NCBI GenBank assembly: GCA_049653005.1
Contig: JBASFL010000076.1
Span: 1 to 64,000 of the forward strand
From: UBA2334 sp049653005
GTDB taxonomy: Bacteria; Pseudomonadota; Gammaproteobacteria; Burkholderiales; Burkholderiaceae_C
DNA: 64,000 bases
Direction: 5' to 3'
The position numbers and the translations under genes were made by a program. Below the pieces are notes generated by a model. The model had not been told where the DNA came from. It worked only from the letters and a program-made list of their open reading frames with translations, and made no database searches. This document shows, piece after piece, positions 16,585 through 25,373 of this stretch (position 1 is its first letter; every line of letters starts with the position of its first letter).

Positions 16585-16601
16585 TGTTAGGTGGACCTTA
16601 A
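16585..16601. promoter_or_regulatory. Putative QseB/PmrA-type box before the second regulator
   Basis: On the minus strand this reads TTTAAG, five bases, CCTAAC: two half-sites at 11-bp phasing, similar to the known CTTAAT-N5-CTTAAT consensus of this regulator class. It lies 66 bases upstream of the regulator start and overlaps the last codon of the kinase gene ending at 16598. Confidence 0.5.
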
Positions 16602-17950
16602 AACCCCGGCGAAGCCTGCGGCACCACCAGCCAGGCCTGCATGCCGCCGCCGTCACGGGGGGTGAGCGTGGCGCGCCAGCCGTTGGCACGGGCCAGCTCT
16701 TTCACGATGGCCAGGCCCAGCCCTGTGCCCCCGGTGGTGGGGCTGCGCGAGGTGTCCAGCCGCTGAAAAGGCTGGAACATGGCCTCGATCTGCGCCGCCG
16801 GAATGCCCGGCCCACGGTCCAACACCCCCAGGCGCAGGCCCTCGGGCGTGCGCTCGCACACCAGTTCCACCGGGCACACCGGGGCGTGGCGCAAGGCGTT
16901 GTCCAGCACATTGCCCAAGGCCCGGCGCAGCGACAGCTCGGGCAAGGTGGCGTGGCAAGCCCCCTGCACGGCCCCTGGCGAGAAGGGCAAGGGTGAGGGC
17001 AAGCGCACCTGCACCTGGCACGCGGCGGTGGAGTGGTCGCGGGCCAGCTCGTGCAGCAGCGCGCTCACGTCCAGCGGCCGGGCAGGCTCGTGCGACACGC
17101 CACGCGCCAGGTCCAGCACGTTGGCAATGAGCTGGTTCATGCGCTCGATGTCGCGCTCCAGCCGCTCGACCATCGACACGCTGGGCTGGGTTTTCAGCAA
17201 CTCCAGCGCCAGCCGCATGCGTGCCAGGGGGGTGCGCAGGTCGTGCGACACCCCGGCCAGCAGCAGGGTGCGGGCGGCCAGCAGATCGCGCACCTGGGTG
17301 GCCATGTGGTTGAAGCGCTGGCTCAGCTGGGCCAGCTCCAGCGGGCCGTCTTCGGGCAGCAAATCGGGTGTTTCACCCTGGCCGATGCGGGCCGCCGCTT
17401 GCGCCAGGCGGGCCACGGGGGTCAGCACCCGGCGCGCCAGCCAGGCGGCCAGGGCCACCGCCACGGCCAGCCCCAGGGCCAAGGCCACGCCCACGGCCAG
17501 CAAAGGCTGGCTGTTGATGCGTTCGGCGGGCAGGCCCACCACCAAGGGCTGGGTGCCAGTGGACACCTGCGCCCAATACCAGGGCCCGCCGTCGTCACCC
17601 GGGGCGCGCACCAGGTGGTGGGCTTGGCCCAGCCGTTGGGCCAGTGCGGCCTCCAGCAAATAAAAGAAGGGCGGGTGCCATTCGCCCTCCCCCGCCGGCA
17701 ACGGGGCGGGGGTGACGTGCAGGCTGTGCTGACCGCGCAGCGCCGCCTCGAAAGCGGGGCGGGTGCTGGGCGGCAACTCGGCCCAGGTTTGGGCCGAGAG
17801 CACCATCAGCCCGGCCAGATCGTCGGCGGCGCGCTGGGCCAGGGGGCGCATGGCCAGGCCCACAAACAGCGCCAACGCCAGCAGCTCCATGGCCAAAAAA
17901 GCCGCCACCAGCCACACGGTGTGCTGGCGCACCAGGCTGCGGGCGCTCAT
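16598..17950 (-). CDS. Sensor histidine kinase (EnvZ/RstB-like)
   Basis: A 450-residue kinase. TM1 lies at about residues 14 to 36, the periplasmic domain at 37 to 150, TM2 at about 152 to 172, then a HAMP linker, H-box Ala-Gly-Val-Ser-His-Asp-Leu-Arg-Thr-Pro-Leu, Asn box Asn-Val-Leu-Asp-Asn-Ala and Gly box Gly-Thr-Gly-Leu-Gly-Leu. The Ser-His-Asp-Leu-Arg-Thr motif is typical of EnvZ-like kinases. Its ATG overlaps the stop of the regulator as ATGA. The stimulus is unknown. Confidence 0.95.
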   Translation of the reverse strand: MSARSLVRQHTVWLVAAFLAMELLALALFVGLAMRPLAQRAADDLAGLMVLSAQTWAELPPSTRPAFEAALRGQHSLHVTPAPLPAGEGEWHPPFFYLLEAALAQRLGQAHHLVRAPGDDGGPWYWAQVSTGTQPLVVGLPAERINSQPLLAVGVALALGLAVAVALAAWLARRVLTPVARLAQAAARIGQGETPDLLPEDGPLELAQLSQRFNHMATQVRDLLAARTLLLAGVSHDLRTPLARMRLALELLKTQPSVSMVERLERDIERMNQLIANVLDLARGVSHEPARPLDVSALLHELARDHSTAACQVQVRLPSPLPFSPGAVQGACHATLPELSLRRALGNVLDNALRHAPVCPVELVCERTPEGLRLGVLDRGPGIPAAQIEAMFQPFQRLDTSRSPTTGGTGLGLAIVKELARANGWRATLTPRDGGGMQAWLVVPQASPGF

Positions 17951-18687
17951 GCGTGGCCCCCTTGGGGGTTGAACAGGTAGCCCTCGCCGCGCACGGTGCG
18001 GATGTACACGGGGTGGGCCGGGTCGGGTTCGAGCTTGCGGCGCAGTCGGGTGACGCGGTTGTCCATGCTGCGGTCAAAGGCGTCGCGGTCAAACCCTTTC
18101 AGCAGTTCCACCAGCAAGTCGCGCGACAACACGCGGTTGGGGCGGCCGGTGAACACGTCGAGCAGCTGGAACTCGGCGGTGGTCAGCGCCAGCTCCTGGC
18201 CCGCGCGCAGCAGCCGGTGACCGTGCACGTCGAGCGTGAAGGGGCCAAACACCCGGGTGTGTGCCGTGCTGTCGGCCAGGGCGGCGGCTGGCACCGACGG
18301 GCGCCGCAGCAGCGCACGCAGGCGGGCCAACAGCTCGCGGGGGCCAAAGGGCTTGGCCAGGTAGTCGTCGGCCCCCACCTCCAACCCGATCACACGGTCC
18401 ATTTCTTCGCCTTTGGCCGACAGCATCAGCACCGGCACGGCGCTGTGCGCCTTCACGTGGCGGGTGAGCGACAGGCCGTCTTCGCCGGGCAGCATCAGGT
18501 CCATCACGATGGCGTCGGGCTGCGGGCCCTGGGCCAGCGCGGCGCGCAGGGCCACGCCATCGGCCACGGTGGTCACGCGGTAGCCATTGGCACCGAGGTA
18601 GGTGGCCAGCAACTCGCGCAGCTCGGGGTCGTCGTCCACCACCAGCACCAGGGGCAAGGGGGCTGGGGACGGCAGGGGGGTGTGCAT
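17947..18687 (-). CDS. OmpR-family response regulator
   Basis: A 246-residue regulator with receiver domain (acidic Asp18 to Asp20, phospho-acceptor Asp63 in Val-Met-Asp-Leu-Met-Leu-Pro, Lys in Leu-Ala-Lys-Pro-Phe) and a winged helix ending in Arg-Gly-Glu-Gly-Tyr-Leu-Phe. The Asp-Arg-Ser-Met-Asp-Asn-Arg-Val segment is typical of OmpR. The ATG at 18687 is chosen because the receiver domain begins at residue 13. The gene is divergent from three small exported proteins starting at 18865, which are candidate targets. Confidence 0.95.
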   Translation of the reverse strand: MHTPLPSPAPLPLVLVVDDDPELRELLATYLGANGYRVTTVADGVALRAALAQGPQPDAIVMDLMLPGEDGLSLTRHVKAHSAVPVLMLSAKGEEMDRVIGLEVGADDYLAKPFGPRELLARLRALLRRPSVPAAALADSTAHTRVFGPFTLDVHGHRLLRAGQELALTTAEFQLLDVFTGRPNRVLSRDLLVELLKGFDRDAFDRSMDNRVTRLRRKLEPDPAHPVYIRTVRGEGYLFNPQGGHA

Positions 18688-18864
18688 GGCGCGGGAGTGT
18701 AGTGAGCGCACCTGAACCACGCACCGCCCAAACCCCGTTGCACACCCGGCTGATACACACCGACACACAAGGCCACACGCGGGCACACAGCGGCCGCAGC
18801 CCGACACCGGGCCGCGACAAGGGGCGCACACCATTCACCCCATCGACACCACACCCCCGCCGCC

Positions 18865-19191
18865 ATGACACCCCTTCACCCCTTGCGCACCGCATCCACC
18901 GCCCTGGCGCTGCTGGCCTTGCTGTGCACCACCACCGCCGCCAGCGCCCAAACCCCAGCCAGCGGCTGGCCGTGGGGCACGGGCTTTGAACGCCGCCACA
19001 CACTCGCCCCAGGTGCCCAGCCCGAACCGCTGCCCGACGCGCCCCTGCACACCACCGCCACACCAGCCACACCAACCACCACCGGCAGCGGTGTGGCGGG
19101 CAACGGCAAAGGCCAAGGCACAGGACACAGCGGCTCGGGCAGCGGCCGAGGCAACGGCAGCGGCGGGAACGGCGGCGGGCGTGGCCGCTGA
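18865..19191 (+). CDS. Small exported Gly/Ser/Thr-rich protein
   Basis: A 108-residue protein with a clear signal peptide (hydrophobic residues 10 to 24, Ala-Ser-Ala-Gln cleavage), a short middle with Gly-Trp-Pro-Trp-Gly-Thr-Gly, and a low-complexity tail of Gly, Ser, Asn and Thr ending in Gly-Arg-Gly-Arg. No family recognised. It is the first of three co-directional exported-protein genes and lies 177 bases from the divergent OmpR-like regulator. Confidence 0.7.
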   Translation: MTPLHPLRTASTALALLALLCTTTAASAQTPASGWPWGTGFERRHTLAPGAQPEPLPDAPLHTTATPATPTTTGSGVAGNGKGQGTGHSGSGSGRGNGSGGNGGGRGR

Positions 19192-19231
19192 ACCGCGCTC
19201 AAACCTTTCAACGACCCCACCAGGAAACCCC

Positions 19232-19747
19232 ATGACACACCCTTTTTCCCGCACCAGCCTGTGGCTGGGCTTGGCCCTGTGCAGCACCGCCAGCCTGGCC
19301 CAGCCCGCCCCACCGCCCATGCCCCACGCCACCGGGGACCAATTGACCGCCCAAGTGGTGTCCGTCACCCCTGTGCTGCAAGCCGTGCAAGTGCCGCAAC
19401 AGGTGTGCCAAGCGGTGCCCGTGGCCGTGCAAACGCCCCCCAGCGGTGCGGGCGCAGCCCTGGGCGCCGTGGCCGGTGCCGTGCTGGGCCACGCCGTGGG
19501 CCATGGCCGGCACAACGCGGCGGCCACCGTGCTGGGGGCCATGGGCGGTGCCGTGGTGGGCAACCAGGTAGAGGGCCCCGGCGCCACCCAGGTGCAAACC
19601 GCACAGCAGTGCACCACCCAGTTCAGCCAGACCTACCGCACGGTGGGCTACACGGTGGTGTACGAGTACGCGGGCCAACAGCACACCGCACAGATGCCCC
19701 AGCCCCCCGGCCCCACGCTGCGGGTGCAAGTGGCCCCGCTGATCTGA
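19232..19747 (+). CDS. Glycine-zipper 2TM envelope protein
   Basis: A 171-residue exported protein with a signal peptide ending Ser-Leu-Ala-Gln, two cysteines, and a glycine zipper (Gly-Ala-Ala-Leu-Gly-Ala-Val-Ala-Gly-Ala-Val-Leu-Gly, then Gly-Ala-Met-Gly-Gly-Ala-Val-Val-Gly) of the Rick_17kDa/SlyB type. The C-terminal part with Tyr-Thr-Val-Val-Tyr-Glu-Tyr resembles other outer-membrane-associated members. Starting at ATG 19232 gives the normal signal peptide. Role probably envelope structure or stress; unproven. Confidence 0.85.
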   Translation: MTHPFSRTSLWLGLALCSTASLAQPAPPPMPHATGDQLTAQVVSVTPVLQAVQVPQQVCQAVPVAVQTPPSGAGAALGAVAGAVLGHAVGHGRHNAAATVLGAMGGAVVGNQVEGPGATQVQTAQQCTTQFSQTYRTVGYTVVYEYAGQQHTAQMPQPPGPTLRVQVAPLI

Positions 19748-19783
19748 CCCAACGCTTTCACCTTTTCTTCACAAGGACACCAC

Positions 19784-20494
19784 ATGACCACCCGCATTTC
19801 CAAACTGACCCAACTCGCCGCCGCCCTGCTCACCGCCCTGGCCCTGACCGCCTGCGGTGGTGGCAGCGACAGCGCCACACCCGCCGGCAATGGCGGCCCG
19901 CCGCTGGTGGTGGATGCCGACGGCAATTCCACGTTCGACACCACCACGCAGGGCACCCAACTGGCCGCCCTGCCCACCGAAACGCTCAGCGCCACCGAGC
20001 AAAGCTCGCTGACCTACATGCGCGAAGAAGAAAAGCTGGCCGGTGACGTTTACACCCGCCTGAACGCCGCGTGGGGGCTGAAGGTGTTTGCCAACGTGGC
20101 CACCAGCGAAAGCACCCACACCGAAGCCGTGCGCCAGTTGCTGCTGCGTTACAAAGTGACCGACCCCGCCGCCAACCTGGGGGCAGGCGTGTATGCAAAC
20201 CCCGAGCTGCAAGCGCTCTACACCCAGTTGGTGGCCAAAGGCAGCACTTCGGTGATCGAGGGCCTGCAAGTGGCGGTGGCCATTGAAGAGCTGGACATGC
20301 TCGACATCAACAACCACCTGAAAACCGTGGACAACCAGGACATCAGGCTGGTGTACGACAACCTGCTGAAAGGCTCGCGCAACCACCTGCGCTCGTTCCA
20401 CAAAAACCTGTTGCAGCAAGGCGGCAGCTACACCGCGCAGTACCTGACCCAGGCCGAGTTCGATGCGATTGCGAACTCGCCCATGGAGAAGTGA
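19784..20494 (+). CDS. DUF2202 ferritin-like lipoprotein
   Basis: A 236-residue protein with a lipobox (Ala-Leu-Thr-Ala-Cys at Cys24) followed by a DUF2202 domain. The domain is helical with carboxylate and His motifs typical of ferritin-like proteins: Met-Arg-Glu-Glu-Glu-Lys-Leu-Ala, Ser-Thr-His-Thr-Glu-Ala-Val, Glu-Glu-Leu-Asp and Asn-His-Leu-Arg-Ser-Phe-His, which could bind a di-metal centre. An AAGGA ribosome site precedes the ATG. It closes the three-gene exported cluster. Confidence 0.88.
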   Translation: MTTRISKLTQLAAALLTALALTACGGGSDSATPAGNGGPPLVVDADGNSTFDTTTQGTQLAALPTETLSATEQSSLTYMREEEKLAGDVYTRLNAAWGLKVFANVATSESTHTEAVRQLLLRYKVTDPAANLGAGVYANPELQALYTQLVAKGSTSVIEGLQVAVAIEELDMLDINNHLKTVDNQDIRLVYDNLLKGSRNHLRSFHKNLLQQGGSYTAQYLTQAEFDAIANSPMEK

Positions 20495-20510
20495 ACACCG
20501 CCCCGCTGAA

Positions 20511-20564
20511 TTTCAAGCCAAATCAGGCCCCAGAGCTTTTCTGTATTGCCTTTTCAGCTATCAC
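20511..20564 (+). repeat. Comamonadaceae-type intergenic repeat, copy 1
   Basis: A degenerate copy of the pattern TTTCAAGCC...CCCAGCGCTTG...CTGTATT...AGCTATCA, filling the gap between DUF2202 and the convergent barrel gene. Its GC content is visibly lower than the flanking genes. Confidence 0.6.
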
Positions 20565-21804
20565 TTATTTTGTGCCAAACAACCCATCGGTGCGCGCCGT
20601 CAGCCGCAGCAACACAAAATTGACCGAGCGGCTTGAGCTGTCCTGCGGCGCTGCGGCACGCTCACGGCCCACTTCGGCGCTCAGGTTGACGGTGGGGTTT
20701 GGGGCGAAGGTCAGCAACGCAGTCTGGCGGCTGGCGGGCTGGTAAGCCGCCAGCCCCGTCTCGGCGGCCAGCAGGCTGGCACCCGGGCCGCTCAGGCTTT
20801 GAGTGGCCCAGGCCCGCTCCAGCCGCAGGCCGGTTTGCCACTGGGGTGCCACGTCCCACAGGGCTTGCAGCCACAGGCCCTGGTTGTGTGCGCGGTGTTG
20901 CCCCAGACCGTTGGCCGACTCCAGGCTGCCGTTTTCGTGGCGCAGCCAGCCGCTGGCCGTGAGCGTGACGGGAAGGGCCAGGGGTGACTGAGCGCCCACC
21001 CACACCACACTGGCACCGGCCAGGGTGCTGCGGCCGGTGAAGCAGGCCACGTCTTTCAACGCGGCGTTGCACACCGGGGCCAGGTGGCTGTGGCCTGCCG
21101 TGCTGCTGACCGTGCTGCCCCGGCGCTCAGGTTCAAGCCACGCGGCAAAACCGTCCACCTGCCAGGGGCCTTCACCCCAGCCCAGGTGGGCGGTGGGCAC
21201 CACCGGGCCGTTGCCGCTGCCCGGAAAGACCTGGCCTTTCCAAAGCCCAACGTCGGCACTCAGGCGGCGCTGGCCGTTGTCTTGCCGCCAGCCCAGTTGC
21301 ACGCCGTCGTCCACCCAGTCGCCGTGCAAGGTGGCCTGCTTGGCCAGGGGCATCAGGGCAAAACGGTCGAAGTGGCCGCCCTGCCCCAGTGTCCCGCCCA
21401 GTGCGGGGCGCTGGCGTCCGGCGGTCAGCAGCCACCAGTGGTCGGCCCCATCTGCATCGTGGCGGGCCTGCACCCAGGCGGTTTCAACGTGGGCCGGGTC
21501 GCTGCCGTGCTGGCCCACGGTGAATTGCGTGCCCCAGGTGCCGTTCAGCCGCCAGGCAGCGCCCACCGTGGCGTGTTCCAGGGCCAGGCCCTGGCGGTCG
21601 GTGCCTGCGTCGCCTTGCAGCAAAAAGCCGCGCAGGCGCTGGCTGGGCAGTTCGGTGGCACTGTTCAGCGCGGTGATGGCCGCGGCTGCGCTCAGGCGCA
21701 CACCGGGTTCGGGCGGCAAAGCATCATCGGCCTCGCCGTGGGCCAGGGCTGCACCGCAGGCCAGCGCCAGGCCCGCACACAGACCCCGCGCCGCCCACGC
21801 CACG

Positions 21805-23000
<1,196 letters not shown>

Positions 23001-23004
<4 letters not shown>

Positions 23005-23945
23005 TTCGCGATGGCCCGGAACAGGGTTTGCGCCGCACCGCCGTTGACGGGCAGACCGGTGCCGGTGCCATCGGCCTTCCAGTCGATGGCCAGGGCCTTG
23101 AACACGTTCAGGCACTCGGGGTCGGTGCCGCCCGACATGCAACCCGTGGCAGCCGCCTGGTTGACGGTGACGTTGGTGCCATCAAGCAAAGGCTTGATGT
23201 CCACCGCCACTTTTTGCGTGGCGGGGTTGAAGCTGGCGAACTTGAACTCCATGCGGTTGGGCGCTGTGCAGCTGCTCACTTGCGTGCCAGTGGCGGGATT
23301 GCCAATGCAGCCGGTGGAGCCCAGGTGGAAGTTGAACGTGGGCGATGCCCACTTGCCAGCCGTGCCTGCCGCTGCGCTGGCCAGGGGATCTGTCACCTCG
23401 ATCTTGGCGAACTTGCGGCCACCCTGCCAGTTCCAGGCCAGGGCCTGGATGTCAAGCGGGGCTTTGGTGGTGGTGGGGTTGGCCCAGTCGGTATGGTTGA
23501 AGGCGAACGGCACGCCCATCGTCATCTTCACGCCGGTGTAATTGCCCGCTGGCACCGTGCCTTTGATGACGCTGTTGGTAGCGGCGGTGCCGGTGGCGGT
23601 GGGGCAGTCGCCCGTGGCGTTTTCAAGGTCCACCAGCGTGACGCTGTCAGCGCCGACGGTGTAGTTCCAGCTGTCGTTGGCGGTGAGCGTCAGCGGCACT
23701 TCTACGCCGTCAGCGCGGACCATCTTCACTTGCGAGATGTAGAAGCGGAAGTCCTTCACGTTACCGGTGGCGGCCGTGCTGCCCAGGCCAGTGACGGTGG
23801 AGCCGCAACCGATGGCGGTGTTGCCAGCCATGGCGGCAAACTGCAGTTCGACAGCTTGCGGGCCGTCGTCACCACCGCCACAGGCGACGAGGGAAGCAGC
23901 GGCAACGGCTGCAAGGGTGAAGGAGGCAAAAGTACGTGTGTTCAT
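23001..23945 (-). CDS. mbnP: MbnP-family copper-binding protein
   Basis: A 314-residue lipoprotein (lipobox Ser-Leu-Val-Ala-Cys22). It carries the family's disulfide cysteines (Cys47, Cys114, Cys213, Cys226, Cys269, Cys278), the segment Trp-Asn-Trp-Gln-Gly-Gly-Arg-Lys-Phe at about 171 and Phe-His-Leu-Gly-Ser-Thr-Gly-Cys at about 206. Members bind copper through a site containing an oxidised tryptophan made by MbnH. Several Trp residues (171, 173, 199, 289) are candidates. It follows a DUF2946 gene after 54 bases and may be part of the long transcript that starts at the TonB receptor. Confidence 0.92.
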
Positions 23946-23999
23946 GGTGGTTTCTCTGAAATCAATGAAATGGAAAAAAAGGGGTAACGCTGACCTAAC

Positions 24000-24461
24000 T
24001 CAGACAGGGGGTGCCCGCATGGGGGCCATCAGCAGCACCCGCTCAGCCGTGGCAGGCAGGCGGGCAGCCCACGGGTTGCAATGGGAGAGCCTCAGCTCGG
24101 GCTCGTGGTTCCAAACCGGTGCGCGTTGACCTGGGTATGGCGTTGGCGGTGTGGCCACATGCGCCATGGTCCACGCACAAGGATGCTGCCAACCCTGCGG
24201 CATGGGCTCACCCGGTCTCTCGCGGCTGCCGGACACCGCATCGCTACCGTCCAGCACCACCCATTGCATGCCGGTGGGGGTGCAGATTTCAGCCACCGGG
24301 CCGCTGGCCACGGCAGGCACCACCCATGCACCCAAAAGGGCGTGCATCGCAGAAAAGAGGACAGCCACCAAGCAACCCATGCTCACGCGAGCCACCGGCA
24401 GCTGACTGGCATGGCTGCGCAACCGGTTCACGGATTTACGCCTCTGCACCCACATCAACAT
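24000..24461 (-). CDS. DUF2946 protein, copy B
   Basis: A 153-residue protein with an N-terminal basic stretch and a hydrophobic helix, then the DUF2946 pattern Glu-Ile-Cys-Thr-Pro-x-Gly-x-Gln-Trp-Val and a later Pro-Cys-Ala-Trp. The C-terminus (Val-Leu-Leu-Met-Ala-Pro-Met-Arg-Ala-Pro-Pro) is nearly identical to copy A at 33545 to 33970, so these two are close paralogues. The start at 24461 leaves 16 bases after the DUF2149 stop; an upstream in-frame start would overlap it. The family is often found beside copper and TonB genes; its function is unknown. His and Cys residues suggest metal contact, which is inference. Confidence 0.82.
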   Translation of the reverse strand: MLMWVQRRKSVNRLRSHASQLPVARVSMGCLVAVLFSAMHALLGAWVVPAVASGPVAEICTPTGMQWVVLDGSDAVSGSRERPGEPMPQGWQHPCAWTMAHVATPPTPYPGQRAPVWNHEPELRLSHCNPWAARLPATAERVLLMAPMRAPPV

Positions 24462-24477
24462 GCTTGCACTCAACTGC

Positions 24478-24828
24478 TCAGGGCTGCTGGGGATCGGTTT
24501 CAGGCACGTACACCATGCTGCCATCCTTCATGCGGTAAGCCACCCCGGCCTTGGCACCTTGGCCCTCCCCTATCTGCCCTGATGACTGGTACTGCTTGAG
24601 CTCATTGCCCTGCTTGACCAGCATTTCCATGTTGGGCTTGCCCACGTTCTTGATGACAACCACATCCTCCGTGGCGAAAGGGTTGAGCGGGTTTTCGACA
24701 ACGGCCACCAGCAACACGGCAATGACCACCAGAAACACGTCGATGATGTTCACCACCGACAGGATCGGGTCGTCCTCGTCCGAGTCGCCCAGAATATCCA
24801 GCTTCATGCGGTGCATGCGTTCAGCCAT
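24478..24828 (-). CDS. DUF2149 membrane protein (HmuV-like)
   Basis: A 116-residue protein with a cytoplasmic N-terminus, a single hydrophobic helix (about residues 24 to 43) and a periplasmic tail. The Asp-Pro-Ile-Leu-Ser-Val-Val-Asn-Ile-Ile-Asp-Val-Phe-Leu-Val segment is the DUF2149 signature and resembles the ExbD/TolR membrane helix with its conserved Asp. It overlaps the ExbB-like gene by 8 bases. With that gene and the CobN-like protein it forms a trio known from Bacteroidetes heme (hmu) operons. Confidence 0.88.
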   Translation of the reverse strand: MAERMHRMKLDILGDSDEDDPILSVVNIIDVFLVVIAVLLVAVVENPLNPFATEDVVVIKNVGKPNMEMLVKQGNELKQYQSSGQIGEGQGAKAGVAYRMKDGSMVYVPETDPQQP

Positions 24829-25309
24829 GAGTCACTCCTTGGGCTTGCATGAGGGCATTGAGCTCTTCCATCAGCCAGCGCTTGCGAACGGTCTGCACCA
24901 CGAAGGTGATGGCGGCAGCCAGCAGCGCCACGATGACGGCGGCAAAAGCCACCACCAGGTTTTCTGCCATGCCCTTGGTGTTGCCAGCGGCCACGGCCAC
25001 CAGGGCTGGCCCCATGGGAATCATGGTGGCAACGAGGCCCAGCATAGGTGCAACACGGCTGACGATGCGTTGCACCTCCAATTGTTTGAGTACATGCAGC
25101 TCCAGGCCATCCAAGCCCTTGTCGGCATGCTTTTGCCAATAGCTGTGCAGCGGCTGCAGACCGTGTGGGCGGCGGACACGGGCCAGCCCATCTATCAGCA
25201 CCTGCCCCACGCTGAACAGGGCGTACACAAACATCAGGCACAACACCAGCAGCACCGGTGTCAGAAAAAATTTCGAGGTTTCAAACAAAAACAATTCAAT
25301 GGCGTTCAT
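24821..25309 (-). CDS. MotA/TolQ/ExbB-type proton channel (HmuU-like)
   Basis: A 162-residue inner-membrane protein with three helices (about residues 12 to 35, 85 to 110 and 118 to 142) in the MotA/TolQ/ExbB arrangement. The Val-Ala-Pro-Met-Leu-Gly-Leu-Val-Ala-Thr-Met-Ile-Pro-Met-Gly-Pro segment is the family's pore region. It is distinct from the true ExbB at 30683 to 31108. Placed next to DUF2149 and downstream of the CobN-like gene, it probably drives or energises that chelatase rather than TonB. The gap to the CobN gene is 64 bases. Confidence 0.9.
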   Translation of the reverse strand: MNAIELFLFETSKFFLTPVLLVLCLMFVYALFSVGQVLIDGLARVRRPHGLQPLHSYWQKHADKGLDGLELHVLKQLEVQRIVSRVAPMLGLVATMIPMGPALVAVAAGNTKGMAENLVVAFAAVIVALLAAAITFVVQTVRKRWLMEELNALMQAQGVTHG

Positions 25310-25373
25310 TCCAGGCTTTCAGGGTAACGGAGATGGGTTGGGGGAGGCGGTGGGTAGGTCAACCACCTGCTGT

